Part shown: one piece after another, positions 16,994 to 26,373 of the stretch
How the letters are laid out: each line of letters starts with the position of its first letter
How positions within the stretch are numbered: position 1 is the stretch's first letter
Source: Lactobacillus pasteurii DSM 23907 = CRBIP 24.76
GTDB lineage: Bacteria > Bacillota > Bacilli > Lactobacillales > Lactobacillaceae
NCBI RefSeq assembly: GCF_000297025.1
Contig: NZ_CAKD01000023.1
Location: 248,001 to 312,000 of the forward strand
Reading direction: 5' to 3'
DNA length: 64,000 nt
Notes under the pieces: model-generated
Seen by the model: the letters and a program-made list of their open reading frames with translations, nothing else
What the model was told of the DNA's origin: nothing
Databases searched by the model: none
Position numbers and translations under genes: made by a program

Positions 16994-18145
16994 TTACACC
17001 TCAATTGGTCTTTGACCAAAGTTCTGGTCATCCTTCATCAACTGTTCAAATAAGCGATCCACACGTACTTGCAGGCCTAATGAACCGCTTTTTGCTTCAC
17101 GACGGTCTACTTTTGAAATAATTTTCGTCTTGAAATTCTTTCGATTCTTTTTTAGATATTGACGGCCTCTTTTGCTAAATCCTAGCAAAATCAATTTTTC
17201 ATCGTTGAAGCTATCAACCATATCATCCTGAGTAACATTTAGCAAAGTGAATAGACTTAATCTGCGCAAACGCGAATAAGTGTAGCGCTTTGACTTAACG
17301 TGACGCAAGAATTCCGTGAAGTCATTAGCCAAATGAATCTCTTGCTTAAATTTATACTCCAAGCCTTCGCTCATTTGATAAATATCTCTAAGTTCGGATA
17401 AACTTGCTGACTCTACGCGATACTTGAAGAATGGATATAGCAAATCCCAGTTAGGATAAATTTCCTGCGCCATCAACTTTTTAGCTTCTTCTTTAGGTAG
17501 CCATTGCGAAAGTTGTGTTTTATCTTCATTATGCAAAAGTAAATTGCGAATTGCACTGGCACTTTGAACTGCAGCCGTTGTTTTCAAGATATCGTCATGT
17601 CCAGCTCCAATTCGATTGATTGGATGCAATTTCATCGGCGAACCTAGATTATAATTCGCCACCGAATAAGCCAATCCTAAAATCGCATTAGGAGCATTGA
17701 CTTCAAAGCCTACTTCTCTAGCAACCATTTGATTATACTGGGTTGAATAAGTTTGACTATAATCATTAAAATCCATATGATTTTGCGGAATTTCTGCAAT
17801 TTTGCTACCAAGATAGGCAAAATTCAGATTGGCATTTTCCACACCAAAAACCAAGGTCTCTGCACCTAATCTATATAGTTGATCCATGCCACCTAAAGCA
17901 AATAGGTCAGCTGCTTGAACTGCAGTCGAAAATGGCAACTCCAAGACTAAGTCAGCACCAGCTCTTAAAGCAGCTTCTGCTCTAGTATGCTTATCCATAA
18001 TTGCCATTTCACCGCGTTGAACATAGTTGCCTGACATCAAAACAATAATTGGATCTTTGCCAGCCACTAGCCTAGCCTGATTCAGCAAAAACTCATGACC
18101 ACTATGAAATGGATTGTATTCAGCAATGATTCCAACGACACTCAT
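16994..18145 (-). CDS. tmcAL: tRNA(Met) cytidine acetate ligase
   Basis: This 383-residue enzyme (formerly YlbM/DUF795) forms N4-acetylcytidine at the wobble position of elongator tRNA-Met using acetate and ATP. The nucleotidyl-transferase-like N-terminus has [18 protein letters not shown], with the HxGH-type motif, then [13 protein letters not shown] and the [12 protein letters not shown] segment, all diagnostic. It is the sixth gene in the conserved yqeG-yqeH-nadD-yqeK-rsfS-tmcAL-yceD run, with only 4 bp to rsfS. Confidence 0.95.
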   Translation of the reverse strand: MSVVGIIAEYNPFHSGHEFLLNQARLVAGKDPIIVLMSGNYVQRGEMAIMDKHTRAEAALRAGADLVLELPFSTAVQAADLFALGGMDQLYRLGAETLVFGVENANLNFAYLGSKIAEIPQNHMDFNDYSQTYSTQYNQMVAREVGFEVNAPNAILGLAYSVANYNLGSPMKLHPINRIGAGHDDILKTTAAVQSASAIRNLLLHNEDKTQLSQWLPKEEAKKLMAQEIYPNWDLLYPFFKYRVESASLSELRDIYQMSEGLEYKFKQEIHLANDFTEFLRHVKSKRYTYSRLRRLSLFTLLNVTQDDMVDSFNDEKLILLGFSKRGRQYLKKNRKNFKTKIISKVDRREAKSGSLGLQVRVDRLFEQLMKDDQNFGQRPIEV

Positions 18146-18149
18146 TAAA

Positions 18150-18497
18150 TTAGTCTTCCTTCAATTCGACTGACTTGCCATCCATCCACAATTTTTCAAG
18201 ATTGTAGAATTCACGTGCATCCTTAGTGAAAATGTTGACAACTACGTCTTTTAAGTCAATCAACAACCAATTTGAATCTCTAGTTCCTTCGATTCGGTAA
18301 TCGCTGTATTCATTTTGATGAGCTTCTTCGATAATTGCATTAGCAATTGCGTGCAATTGACGGTTTGAACCTGCACTAGTTACTACATAGTAGTCAGCCA
18401 AAATACTGATGCCGCGCATATCGTATGCTTCAGTATCTTCACCATGACGGTCGCTAATTGCTTTAACAACAAAGTTTAAGATTTCTGTACTAGTCAA
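18150..18497 (-). CDS. rsfS: Ribosome silencing factor RsfS
   Basis: This 115-residue protein binds L14 and blocks subunit joining when nutrients are scarce. The family signature is clear: the [28 protein letters not shown] segment is split by the usual turn, and the downstream motif is [17 protein letters not shown]. Length is normal. It lies 12 bp downstream of yqeK and 4 bp before tmcAL in a tight operon. Confidence 0.96.
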   Translation of the reverse strand: MTSTEILNFVVKAISDRHGEDTEAYDMRGISILADYYVVTSAGSNRQLHAIANAIIEEAHQNEYSDYRIEGTRDSNWLLIDLKDVVVNIFTKDAREFYNLEKLWMDGKSVELKED

Positions 18498-18509
18498 AAT
18501 TTTTTCTCC

Positions 18510-19106
18510 TTATTTCTTTATACTCCAAACATTATATGCCTCTAAAGTGCGAGGATATATCTTGTTTCGCTTTTCTATCAAAAATTCCAAAGTATGTGCC
18601 AACTGATATCCAACACCATCGTCTAAGTTGGCATAAGTTATTTCTCTAGCTTCCTCTACGCCTTCGAAATCTCGACCCGGCTCGATAAAATCGGCCATAA
18701 AAACTATCTTGTCTAAGGTAGTCATTTCTACATCTGCAGTAGTATGTCTGTAGACTGCTTGTAAGATCTCTGGATCAGTAATGCCCAGATCCTTTTTAAT
18801 GAAGTAGCTACCAACAATTCCGTGCCAGATTGCTCTATTCCAATTTAACAGGTCTTGATCAAAGTTTTGACTTTTGATTACTTCAATATATGTTTCAACT
18901 GGAACTTGCTTTGCATAATCATGAACAAAACCTGCTAAAGCCGCCTTTTCTGGATCATAATCATTTAACTCTGCTAATTTTCGAGCAGTCTCACTAACCC
19001 GAACGCAATGATTGAATCTATTTTCATCCATATTAGCTTTTTCTTTGGCAATCAATTCCTCACTACTAAGTGGAGAATAAGTATTGGCAAAAACTAACTT
19101 AGTCAA
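18510..19106 (-). CDS. yqeK: YqeK family HD-domain Ap4A hydrolase
   Basis: This protein of about 198 residues has an HD phosphohydrolase fold: first His in NHCVRVSE, metal-binding HD pair in FVHDYAK, a further His in IWHGIVG and Asp in FMADFIEPG. YqeK proteins cleave Ap4A symmetrically to ADP. I prefer a TTG start at 19106: AAAGGGG lies about 8 nt upstream inside the nadD end, and the product then matches the family length. It overlaps nadD by 8 bp. A longer frame to 19142 overlaps more of nadD and lacks a ribosome-binding site. Confidence 0.9.
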   Translation of the reverse strand: MTKLVFANTYSPLSSEELIAKEKANMDENRFNHCVRVSETARKLAELNDYDPEKAALAGFVHDYAKQVPVETYIEVIKSQNFDQDLLNWNRAIWHGIVGSYFIKKDLGITDPEILQAVYRHTTADVEMTTLDKIVFMADFIEPGRDFEGVEEAREITYANLDDGVGYQLAHTLEFLIEKRNKIYPRTLEAYNVWSIKK

Positions 19107-19737
19107 GATAGAGCCCCTTTTCTTCAATATATTTTCTAACATCTTCAGGTACTAAATATCTAATTGAAGTACCAGTCTTTACTGACAAACGAATAGCCGT
19201 TGAACTTAAACGCATATCTGGCGCATCAACCCAAATCATTGGATAATGCGGATCTTGTGGATATCCTGGCCTGCGAATTCCGACTAAAGTCGCCATCTTA
19301 GCAATTTCATCAGGATCTTTCCATGTATGGAAACTATTAACTTGATCACTACCCATAATTAGGTAATAATCATTCTCTGGTGCTTCTTTTTTTAGATAGC
19401 GTAAAGTATCAACAGTGTAAGAAATGCCGCCTCTAAAGAGCTCTAGGAGCTTAACACGAAACTTAGGATTGTCACGGGTAGCCAAATTAAGCATCGCTGC
19501 CCGATCCCTAGCAGACGTTAAAGGAGCGTTTTTATGAGGTGGAATATTATCAGGAATAAACCATACCTCATCTAGCTTTAGTTTGGTCATTGCCTGCTCA
19601 GCAGCAACTAAGTGAGCCAGATGAACTGGATTGAATGTTCCGCCCATAATTCCGATTTGTCTGCCATGTCGTTTTTCATTAATTTTAGGCTCAACTTTAG
19701 TAATTGGGCCTTTTTCAAAATATGTATGCCCTGCCAT
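19099..19737 (-). CDS. nadD: Nicotinate-nucleotide adenylyltransferase
   Basis: This 212-residue enzyme makes deamido-NAD from nicotinate mononucleotide and ATP. Motifs are GIMGGTFNPVHLAHL (with the GTFNPxHxxH nucleotidyl-transferase signature), ISYTVDTLRYL, LIMGSDQVNSFHTW and the C-terminal ISSTxxR-like LSSTAIR. An N-terminal extension of about 27 residues precedes the core. It lies in the conserved operon between yqeH and yqeK. Confidence 0.96.
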   Translation of the reverse strand: MAGHTYFEKGPITKVEPKINEKRHGRQIGIMGGTFNPVHLAHLVAAEQAMTKLKLDEVWFIPDNIPPHKNAPLTSARDRAAMLNLATRDNPKFRVKLLELFRGGISYTVDTLRYLKKEAPENDYYLIMGSDQVNSFHTWKDPDEIAKMATLVGIRRPGYPQDPHYPMIWVDAPDMRLSSTAIRLSVKTGTSIRYLVPEDVRKYIEEKGLYLD

Positions 19738-19745
19738 TTTTACCT

Positions 19746-20855
19746 CTAAATCAATGCTCTTCTAATTCCTAAGCCAATTTGTCCTGGTGTATAAGCCTTT
19801 ACCACACAACCTTCTGGTACAGTAATAAAGCCAATTCCACCAAACAACAAGTCGCTCTTATACGTCGTTTTAAATTCTTTACCCTTCATTTCAGGCAAGT
19901 CTTTGGTTGTTTTTGGTGGCGTCAACATTTCGCCAAAATGCTTTTGGTAAAATTCATCTGCCTTTTCCAATTTAGTTCGATGCACATAAACTTCTCTTGG
20001 CACATAAACTGTGAAACTAGTTGATTCGCCCTTAACGTAATCAATTCGACCTAAACCACCTAAAAATAGAGTGTTTCCAGGCAACAATTGGTATGTTGCA
20101 GGTTTGAGCGGTTTTTTAGGGGAGACAAGCGCTAAATCTTTTGCATCAAGATAAGTTGCCAATTGATTTTTGGTCATGATTCCTGGCGTATCTACCAAGA
20201 AGTGACCATTATCTAATGGAATCTCGATTCTATCTAAAGTAGTACCAGGAAACCGTGAGGTGGTTATCAAATCCTTAATGTCACCCATCTTATCAATGAT
20301 AGCGTTGATCAAAGTTGATTTACCTACGTTAGTGGTTCCAACGAAGTAGACATCGCGATCAGTCGAAGCTTTATTCAAGTATTCGATCAATTCGTCAAGG
20401 TACTTTTGCTTAGCTGCACTAATCAAAAATACTTCTTTAGGATACAAACCCATTCTATTAGCTTCTTGTCTCATCCAATCCTTAATTCGACTTTGACGAG
20501 AATTTTTTGGGAAAAGATCAAACTTATTTCCAACTAAGATAAAATCATTATCCCCAACAAATCGCTTCAACGAGGTCAAAATTGAATTAGAAAAATCAAA
20601 CAAGTCAACGACATTAACGATTAAAGCCTTTTTATTTGCTAAAGAATTCAAAAGATTTAAGAAATCATCATTATTTAGCTCAACTGGCATGATTTCGTTG
20701 TAATGTCTTAAACGGAAGCATCTCTGGCAGTAAACATCTGCTCTTTCATCTTCAATTGCCTTTTTTAAGGCACTTGCTGGTAAATATCCTGCCTTAGTAA
20801 CATCTTCAGATTGTAATCTGGAGCCGCAACCAATACAGATAATATCATTTTCCAT
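19746..20855 (-). CDS. yqeH: Ribosome biogenesis GTPase YqeH
   Basis: This 369-residue circularly permuted GTPase is required for 30S subunit assembly. The N-terminal zinc finger is present (CIGCG and CQRCF). The G motifs occur in permuted order: G4 (VGNKFDLF) and G5 (SAAK) come before G1 (VGTTNVGKSTLI) and G3 (DTPG). It overlaps the yqeG gene by 11 bp and precedes nadD by 8 bp. Confidence 0.96.
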   Translation of the reverse strand: MENDIICIGCGSRLQSEDVTKAGYLPASALKKAIEDERADVYCQRCFRLRHYNEIMPVELNNDDFLNLLNSLANKKALIVNVVDLFDFSNSILTSLKRFVGDNDFILVGNKFDLFPKNSRQSRIKDWMRQEANRMGLYPKEVFLISAAKQKYLDELIEYLNKASTDRDVYFVGTTNVGKSTLINAIIDKMGDIKDLITTSRFPGTTLDRIEIPLDNGHFLVDTPGIMTKNQLATYLDAKDLALVSPKKPLKPATYQLLPGNTLFLGGLGRIDYVKGESTSFTVYVPREVYVHRTKLEKADEFYQKHFGEMLTPPKTTKDLPEMKGKEFKTTYKSDLLFGGIGFITVPEGCVVKAYTPGQIGLGIRRALI

Positions 20856-21372
20856 TTTTTAGATCCTCCTCAAATACTACCTTATGCGTCAAGTTTAAAA
20901 AGAAGAAAATGATCTTTTCAAAGAAGCGATTAATTCTAGTATTCCATTTATCAGTTTCAACTAACGGTCTAACCAAAACAGATTTGACGCCTGCCAAATT
21001 TCCGGCTTGGATGTCTGTGATCAGTTGATCTCCGACCATCATAACTTCATCTTTTTGCAAGCCTAAGCTTTCCCGTTCATCGTTAATTGCAAATGGTAGA
21101 GGCTTTCTTGCCTTAGCAACAAATTCAATTCCGTATGGATCTAGGACTTTGCCAACTCTTTGCGCATTGTTGTTAGAAATAACTACTAGTCTTATACCGG
21201 CCTTAGCCAATCTTTTGTTCAACCTGTCCATTTCCTGAGCTGTTTCAAATTTATTCCAGGCTAACAGGGTGTTATCTAGATCTGAAAAAACCGCCCTAAT
21301 CCCCATTTGCTTTAGCTTATCTGTTTTTAAATTATAAATCGAATTTACTGTGTACTTAGGTCTAAATAACAT
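20845..21372 (-). CDS. yqeG: YqeG family HAD-IIIA phosphatase
   Basis: This 175-residue HAD-superfamily phosphatase has motif I DLDNTLLAW, motif II region VVISNN, a Lys in KARKP, and motif III MVGDQLITDIQAGNLAG. The acidic triad needed for metal binding is complete. The physiological substrate of the YqeG group is not established. It is the first gene of the yqeG-yqeH-nadD-yqeK-rsfS-tmcAL-yceD operon and follows the rplT terminator. Confidence 0.93.
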   Translation of the reverse strand: MLFRPKYTVNSIYNLKTDKLKQMGIRAVFSDLDNTLLAWNKFETAQEMDRLNKRLAKAGIRLVVISNNNAQRVGKVLDPYGIEFVAKARKPLPFAINDERESLGLQKDEVMMVGDQLITDIQAGNLAGVKSVLVRPLVETDKWNTRINRFFEKIIFFFLNLTHKVVFEEDLKNGK

Positions 21373-21434
21373 TCAGTCTTTCCCTTCATTAAATTACTAA
21401 TTTAATCTTATCAGAAAACCGGACAATTATGGCA

Positions 21435-21461
21435 TAAAAAAAACGCGTTTTCACGCGTTCC
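21435..21461 (-). terminator. Intrinsic terminator after rplT
   Basis: On the minus strand, AACGCG and CGCGTT form a stem with a 6-nt A-rich loop, followed by a run of at least eight T, directly after the rplT stop. Confidence 0.88.
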
Positions 21462-21468
21462 TTATAAA

Positions 21469-21825
21469 TTAGTTCAAAGCCTTCTTAGCAGTTTCAACTA
21501 ATTTTGCAAAAGTTTCAGCATCGTTGTAAGCGATGTCTGCTAACATCTTACGGTTGATGTCAACGCCAGCTACCTTTAAGCCGTGCATTAACTTAGAGTA
21601 AGAAATGTCATTTTGTCTAGCTGCTGCGTTGATACGAGCGATCCATAACTTTCTAAATTCGCTCTTGCGCTTTCTACGGTCACGGAATGCGTACTTGTAG
21701 GAAACAAACAATTGAGTGCTTGCAGCCTTAAATTGCATATGCTTTGCGCCACGGTAACCCTTGGCAAGCTTCATAATCTTCTTACGACGTTTACGTGTTA
21801 CAGTTCCACCTTTAACTCTTGGCAT
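21469..21825 (-). CDS. rplT: 50S ribosomal protein L20
   Basis: This 118-residue early-assembly protein of the large subunit starts [20 protein letters not shown] and contains the typical [20 protein letters not shown] block. In Bacillus, L20 also represses its own operon by binding the infC leader; a candidate leader exists here upstream of infC. It is the last gene of infC-rpmI-rplT, followed by its terminator. Confidence 0.97.
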   Translation of the reverse strand: MPRVKGGTVTRKRRKKIMKLAKGYRGAKHMQFKAASTQLFVSYKYAFRDRRKRKSEFRKLWIARINAAARQNDISYSKLMHGLKVAGVDINRKMLADIAYNDAETFAKLVETAKKALN

Positions 21826-21859
21826 CAGTAATTCCTCCTAATATCGTTCTAAATTTAAA

Positions 21860-22060
21860 TTAACGCATTTGGGAAAGCATCTGTTTGATGCGCTTAATGT
21901 CACTGCGTGAAACCATAGCAGCTTTTCTCAAATGACGACGTTGCTTCTTAGTCTTACCGTGGAAGCGGTGACCAGTAAATGCGTGATGACGCTTCAATCC
22001 ACCATTAGCAGTTCTCTTAAAACGCTTTGCTGAAGCACGGTGTGTTTTCATTTTTGGCAT
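21860..22060 (-). CDS. rpmI: 50S ribosomal protein L35
   Basis: This 66-residue basic protein starts [17 protein letters not shown] and contains the [14 protein letters not shown] segment typical of L35. It sits between infC (20 bp upstream) and rplT (34 bp downstream) in the standard operon. Confidence 0.97.
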   Translation of the reverse strand: MPKMKTHRASAKRFKRTANGGLKRHHAFTGHRFHGKTKKQRRHLRKAAMVSRSDIKRIKQMLSQMR

Positions 22061-22080
22061 TGTCTATTTCCTCCAATTAA

Positions 22081-22614
22081 CTACTTTTTCTTTTTGTCCT
22101 TATCACTCTTAGGGGCAAGCATCAAGAACATTGAACGGCCTTCCATCTTTGGCTTGCTTACAACGGTAGCAATATCAGATGTAGCTTCTGCCATCTTTTC
22201 CAACACTTGCTGACCTAATTCCTTGTGAGTGATTGCCCGACCTCTAAAACGAATTGATACTCGTACGCTGGCACCTTCTTTAGTAAGGAACTTTTGTACG
22301 TGTTTCAACTTAGTGTCGAAGTCATTGCCTTCAATTGTTGGACTAAGGCGAATCTCTTTAACACTGATAGTCTTAGACTTCTTACGGGATTCTTTCAATT
22401 TCTTTTGTTGTTCGAAACGATACTTGCCGTAATCCATAATTCGAGCAACTGGTGGTTTTGCATTAGGCGAAATAAGAACTAAATCAAGATCTGCATCAGC
22501 AGCTTGGCGTAAAGCTTCATCTCGACTTACTACACCTATCTGCTCACCATCTGCACCAATTAAACGAACTTCGCGAGAACGAATTCTATCGTTTAAAATT
22601 ACATTCTTTGGTAT
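22081..22614 (-). CDS. infC: Translation initiation factor IF-3 (AUA start codon)
   Basis: This 177-residue IF-3 is complete only if translation starts at an ATA codon at 22614. The conserved N-terminal domain ([13 protein letters not shown], then [33 protein letters not shown]) lies upstream of the first ATG at 22437, so starting there would remove it. In the same frame, TGA lies only three codons before the ATA, and no ATG, GTG or TTG occurs between. GGAGGTG lies 7 nt before the ATA, an ideal ribosome-binding site. IF-3 rejects non-canonical starts, and infC is known to use such codons for self-control. The C-terminal domain binds the 30S subunit. Confidence 0.93.
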   Translation of the reverse strand: MPKNVILNDRIRSREVRLIGADGEQIGVVSRDEALRQAADADLDLVLISPNAKPPVARIMDYGKYRFEQQKKLKESRKKSKTISVKEIRLSPTIEGNDFDTKLKHVQKFLTKEGASVRVSIRFRGRAITHKELGQQVLEKMAEATSDIATVVSKPKMEGRSMFLMLAPKSDKDKKKK

Positions 22615-22644
22615 GACTCTTCACCTCCGTGTTAATTTGAGGAC

Positions 22645-22760
22645 AAGAAAAGAGCGGATAACCGATTTGCTACCCGCTCTTAATCAACAGAAATTATCGA
22701 TCAGCCCAGAGGTTTCAAAACTTAGGCGAGAAGCGGGTGCTTCTTCTTGTTCTCAACTTA
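22645..22760 (-). promoter_or_regulatory. infC-rpmI-rplT leader with terminator/antiterminator (L20-leader-like)
   Basis: On the minus strand, a stem AAGAGCGG/CCGCTCTT (22674-22681 with 22650-22657) is followed by TTTTCTT, an attenuator ending about 35 nt before the infC start. Upstream, ACCCGCT (complement of 22732-22738) is perfectly complementary to AGCGGGT (complement of 22672-22678), the 5' side of the terminator. The two pairings are therefore exclusive. This matches the logic of L20-repressed leaders in Firmicutes; the L20-binding part itself was not verified. Confidence 0.72.
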
Positions 22761-22805
22761 TCTAAGTGTACGCTTATCGGATTTATATGTCAAGCAAATT
22801 TTAAA

Positions 22806-23120
22806 TTAGTCGACAAATTTAACAGCAGTTCCATAAGCAACTACTGATTGCATGTCTTGAGCAATTGAACCTGAGTCAAAGCGCATCATTACTACTGCAT
22901 CTGCACCCATTTCTTTGGCGTTGTCTTTCATGCGTTCGATTGCTACTTCTCTAGAAGTAGTTAGCATCTTGGTATAAGCCTTGATTTCGCCGCCAATCAT
23001 TGACTTAAGTCCTGCGCCAACATCGCTGAACATGTTGCGAGATTGAGTTGTAACTCCAAATACTTCTCCAATTACTTCGTATTCTTTGCCTGGAATTCGT
23101 TCTGTTGTTGTTGCGATCAT
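22806..23120 (-). CDS. YbjQ family protein (UPF0145)
   Basis: This 104-residue protein of the YbjQ/UPF0145 family forms a compact, probably pentameric alpha-beta fold. Typical features are the start with [13 protein letters not shown], the central [16 protein letters not shown], and the end [14 protein letters not shown] followed by [10 protein letters not shown]. It is sometimes called a heavy-metal-binding domain protein, but no function is established. It stands alone between the infC leader and thrS. Confidence 0.9.
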   Translation of the reverse strand: MIATTTERIPGKEYEVIGEVFGVTTQSRNMFSDVGAGLKSMIGGEIKAYTKMLTTSREVAIERMKDNAKEMGADAVVMMRFDSGSIAQDMQSVVAYGTAVKFVD

Positions 23121-23213
23121 TTTTCTACCCTTTCTTATATCAACAAAATAATCAATGGCTATATTGTATCAAATTGCCTAAGCAATTTTTATCGGTTTGC
23201 AAAAATTTAAGGG

Positions 23214-23246
23214 AAAATAAAAAATTCGTGCCTGAGCACGAATTTC
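23214..23246 (-). terminator. Intrinsic terminator after thrS
   Basis: AAATTCGTGC and GCACGAATTT form a perfect 10-bp stem with a 4-nt loop. On the minus strand it is followed by TTTTATTTT, just beyond the thrS stop. Confidence 0.9.
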
Positions 23247-23253
23247 CTAGTGA

Positions 23254-25185
23254 TTATTTTTCACGTGAGTATTCATTTACGTCAGCAGTGATTAAGTTAA
23301 TGAATTCATCAAGTGACATAGTTTCTTGATCTTCGTTACCGTAGCGACGAACGTTAACTGAGTCTGAGTTCATTTCATCATCACCAAGTACCAAAGTGTA
23401 TGGTACCTTTTGAGTTTGTGATTCACGAATCTTGTAACCCATCTTTTCGTTTCTTGAATCTACATCAACTCTAAATCCACGCTTAGCAAGTTCCAATCTA
23501 ACCTTTTCAGCGTATTCGCCATGAGCTTCCAAGTTAACAGGAATAATTTCTGCTTGAACTGGAGCAAGCCAAGTTGGGAAAGCACCCTTGTAGATTTCGA
23601 TCAAGTAAGCGATAAATCTTTCCATAGTACCAACGATACCACGGTGGATCATAACTGGACGGTGTTCTTCACCATCTTGACCTACGTAGCTTAAGCCAAA
23701 TCTTTCTGGAAGCATGAAGTCAAGTTGGATAGTTGACATAGTTTCGTCGTTACCCAAAGCAGTCTTAGTTTGGATATCAAGCTTAGGACCGTAGAATGCT
23801 GCTTCACCTTCAGCTTCAACATAGTCAAGTCCAAGGTCATCCATAGCGCCCTTAAGCATCTTTTGACTTCTTTCCCACATTTCATCGTTAGCAAAGTACT
23901 TGTCAGTGTTCTTTGGATCACGGTATGAAAGTCTGAAGTAGTAATCAGTAATGTCGAAGTCCTTGTAAACATCCATGATCAACTTCAAGATCTTAGCAAA
24001 TTCAGTTTGAACTTGGTCTAAGGTAACAAAAGTGTGGCCATCGTTCAAAGTCATTTCACGTACACGTTGAAGACCTGACAAAGCACCTGACTTTTCATAT
24101 CTATGCATCATACCTAATTCTGCTACACGAAGTGGCAAGTCACGGTATGAACGAATGTGGTGCTTGTAAATTTGAATGTGTGATGGGCAGTTCATTGGAC
24201 GCAATTCAAGCATTTCGCCGTCACCCATGTCCATTGGTGGGAACATATCATCACGGTAGTGAGCCCAGTGACCTGAAGTCTTGTAAGCATCCAAGTTCAT
24301 CAAAACTGGAGTGTATACGTGTTGGTAACCGTCAGCTACTTCACGGTCAATGATGTAGCGTTCAACAATACGGCGAATAGTTGCACCCTTTGGCATCCAG
24401 TATGGCAAACCAGCACCAACCTTAGGATCAACGAAGAACAAGTCTAAGTTGTGACCCAAAGTTCTGTGGTCGCGTTCCTTAATTTCTTGACGACGCTTCA
24501 AATCTGCTTCTAAATCTGCTGCCTTGAAGAATGCAGTACCAGCAACTCTTTGCAACATTGGGTTTGAAGACTTGCCAAGCCAGTAGGCACCAGCTACTGA
24601 CAACAACTTGAATTGCTTAATCTTACCAGTATTTGGCAATAAAGCCTTGAAGCCAAAGTCAATAAAGTCGCCAAGCTTGTAAGCATCAACTTGGTCAGCT
24701 TCTTTTGCAAGAAGTTCTGACTTAAATGGATCATCCTTGAAGATTTCAGCAAGTTCTGCCTTAGCAACTTGAACATGTTCAATCTTTTCACCGTTTTTGA
24801 TTACCTTTTGCATTGCTTTTTCTAATTCAGGCAATTCAGTAACCTTGATTTGATCAGCCTTGTCAGTGTCAACGAAGAATCCATCTTCACCTGCTTCATG
24901 CAAACCTAAGCGCAATTCAGAATGCGCCTTCTTAGCAGTTGCTTCAAAAATAAAGGCAACAGTTTCGCGCAAAACTTCAAGTGCAGCTTCGTCCTTATCA
25001 GTTACGATGGCAACTTCACTATCTGCATCCAAAACAAAATCTAGTGGCTTAAGTTCGCCGTTAACCTTACCTGCTACAGCAGCCTTGCCCAATGAAGTAG
25101 CAATACCGCTAGCTAATTCAGCAATAGTTAAACTTGAATCAAAATCCTTCTTTGAGCCATCTGGCAATGTGATTGAAAAACTCAT
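23254..25185 (-). CDS. thrS: Threonyl-tRNA synthetase
   Basis: This 643-residue class II synthetase has an N-terminal TGS domain (1-62), then the N2 editing domain with its HxxxH-type region ([12 protein letters not shown]), although the usual His-rich editing motif is modified. The catalytic core has zinc ligand Cys in MNCPSHI, with motif 2 [13 protein letters not shown] and motif 3 [11 protein letters not shown]. The anticodon-binding domain is at ~535-643. It has a T-box leader, so it is induced when tRNA-Thr is uncharged. Confidence 0.97.
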   Translation of the reverse strand: MSFSITLPDGSKKDFDSSLTIAELASGIATSLGKAAVAGKVNGELKPLDFVLDADSEVAIVTDKDEAALEVLRETVAFIFEATAKKAHSELRLGLHEAGEDGFFVDTDKADQIKVTELPELEKAMQKVIKNGEKIEHVQVAKAELAEIFKDDPFKSELLAKEADQVDAYKLGDFIDFGFKALLPNTGKIKQFKLLSVAGAYWLGKSSNPMLQRVAGTAFFKAADLEADLKRRQEIKERDHRTLGHNLDLFFVDPKVGAGLPYWMPKGATIRRIVERYIIDREVADGYQHVYTPVLMNLDAYKTSGHWAHYRDDMFPPMDMGDGEMLELRPMNCPSHIQIYKHHIRSYRDLPLRVAELGMMHRYEKSGALSGLQRVREMTLNDGHTFVTLDQVQTEFAKILKLIMDVYKDFDITDYYFRLSYRDPKNTDKYFANDEMWERSQKMLKGAMDDLGLDYVEAEGEAAFYGPKLDIQTKTALGNDETMSTIQLDFMLPERFGLSYVGQDGEEHRPVMIHRGIVGTMERFIAYLIEIYKGAFPTWLAPVQAEIIPVNLEAHGEYAEKVRLELAKRGFRVDVDSRNEKMGYKIRESQTQKVPYTLVLGDDEMNSDSVNVRRYGNEDQETMSLDEFINLITADVNEYSREK

Positions 25186-25202
25186 ATATACCTCCAGAAA
25201 AT

Positions 25203-25424
25203 AAAAAATCCCAGTGTCACAATGACACTGGGACGTTAATTAGCGTGGTTCCACCCAAATTCAGACCTAGTATGCTATCATACTGGTCTCTTTTAAGGAT
25301 CTATAATGGGATCCAACCTTAATTTTAAGCTATTTGGGTAAAAGAGTTGGGGTCAATTTCGGTGAGGGCTTCCAGAACTAGGCCCTTCTCTCTGAATGAA
25401 ATCGATCATGTCTCTCTTATTAAG
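25203..25424 (-). ncRNA. T-box riboswitch, tRNA-Thr (thrS leader)
   Basis: The T-box sequence GGGTGGAACCACGC lies at 25243-25256 (minus strand), followed by a perfect 11-bp terminator stem TCCCAGTGTCA/TGACACTGGGA and a T run. The AGAGAG element is present in stem I. A Thr codon ACC (25351-25353) lies in an internal loop predicted between AAGAG/CTCTT and CGATTTC/GAAATTG helices. This is my best specifier candidate, although the loop is not the canonical GAA-N-codon form. Confidence 0.92.
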
Positions 25425-25428
25425 TGCT

Positions 25429-25456
25429 ATTATACCCGGATTAAAAATCTATGCAA
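25429..25456 (-). promoter_or_regulatory. Promoter of the thrS T-box transcript
   Basis: TTGCAT and TATAAT are separated by 16 bp on the minus strand, immediately after the dnaI stop codon. Transcription would start at the beginning of stem I. Confidence 0.78.
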
Positions 25457-25457
25457 G

Positions 25458-26363
25458 CTAATTTTCTAAAATTCTTTTATTAGGGCCACTAATAGTAATT
25501 TCTTTAGCTAAGAAACGAACTCTTTGCATTAGCCGGGCTGCCTTGACCTCATCAATTGAATTTTTAGTTTCCGCAAAATGGGCCTCTAATTCATTCATGC
25601 TAAAGTTGGAAGAAAAGAAAGTTGGCATAACATTGTCCATTCTTGCTTGCAAAATTACGCCAAGTACATCATCTCTTGACCATTGACTCAAAGTTTCTGC
25701 GCCAATATCATCCAAAATCAAGACATCGCACTTGATCAAGCGATCCATTTCATCAGACAAACTATTGTCGCTGATGTGGCGACTTAAGTTAGCGATAAAA
25801 GTAGGAACATGCAAAAAGACGACTGTCTTATTGGAATTGGCAATATTATTAGCTAAGCCTGCTAAGATGTAGGTCTTGCCAACGCCAAAGTCCCCAGACA
25901 GATATAAACCGCGTTGATGAGGATCCTTTTTAAAGGCTTGCAGAAACTTTAAAATTTCCATCAATGCAACAGCTCGCTCATTCGTCTTATCAACTTCGCT
26001 CAATTTTACACCGTATAGTCTATTAGGCAAGTTAACTAAGCGGAGATTATTTTTGACTTCGAGTTCATGATTACGGGCTAATTTTTCATCAGTTGGAGCA
26101 TAGCGAACATCTATTACTTTCCCATTGATAAATAGTTCTGGACGATATCCTTGCATAATTTCATCTGGTTTATGAATTTGAGTGTGAAATTCATAAAGAT
26201 TTGTTATGCTTGCTAAAATCATTGCTTTATCAACTTTATCTTTATGTTCTTTCAAAAACTTTCTAACTTCTGGATCTGCCAGAACTTCTTGGGTCAACTT
26301 ATTTTGATCGCCTAAGTTCCGCTTTTTAACAATCTTATCAATAACATCCCCGATTGCTTCCAT
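25458..26363 (-). CDS. dnaI: Primosomal helicase loader DnaI
   Basis: This 301-residue AAA+ ATPase loads the replicative helicase DnaC at origins and restart sites. The N-terminal helicase-interaction domain (1-~120) is followed by Walker A GDFGVGKTY, Walker B VLILDDIGAET and an arginine-rich C-terminus. It follows the DnaB/DnaD-type gene by 10 bp, the usual Firmicutes arrangement. Confidence 0.94.
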   Translation of the reverse strand: MEAIGDVIDKIVKKRNLGDQNKLTQEVLADPEVRKFLKEHKDKVDKAMILASITNLYEFHTQIHKPDEIMQGYRPELFINGKVIDVRYAPTDEKLARNHELEVKNNLRLVNLPNRLYGVKLSEVDKTNERAVALMEILKFLQAFKKDPHQRGLYLSGDFGVGKTYILAGLANNIANSNKTVVFLHVPTFIANLSRHISDNSLSDEMDRLIKCDVLILDDIGAETLSQWSRDDVLGVILQARMDNVMPTFFSSNFSMNELEAHFAETKNSIDEVKAARLMQRVRFLAKEITISGPNKRILEN

Positions 26364-26373
26364 GCAAATTCAC

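Noticed and set aside
22229-22482. Plus-strand frames over infC
   Set aside because: They are opposite the highly conserved IF-3 sequence.
25236-25260. Inverted repeats in the thrS leader considered as an operator
   Set aside because: They are fully explained by the T-box antiterminator and terminator.
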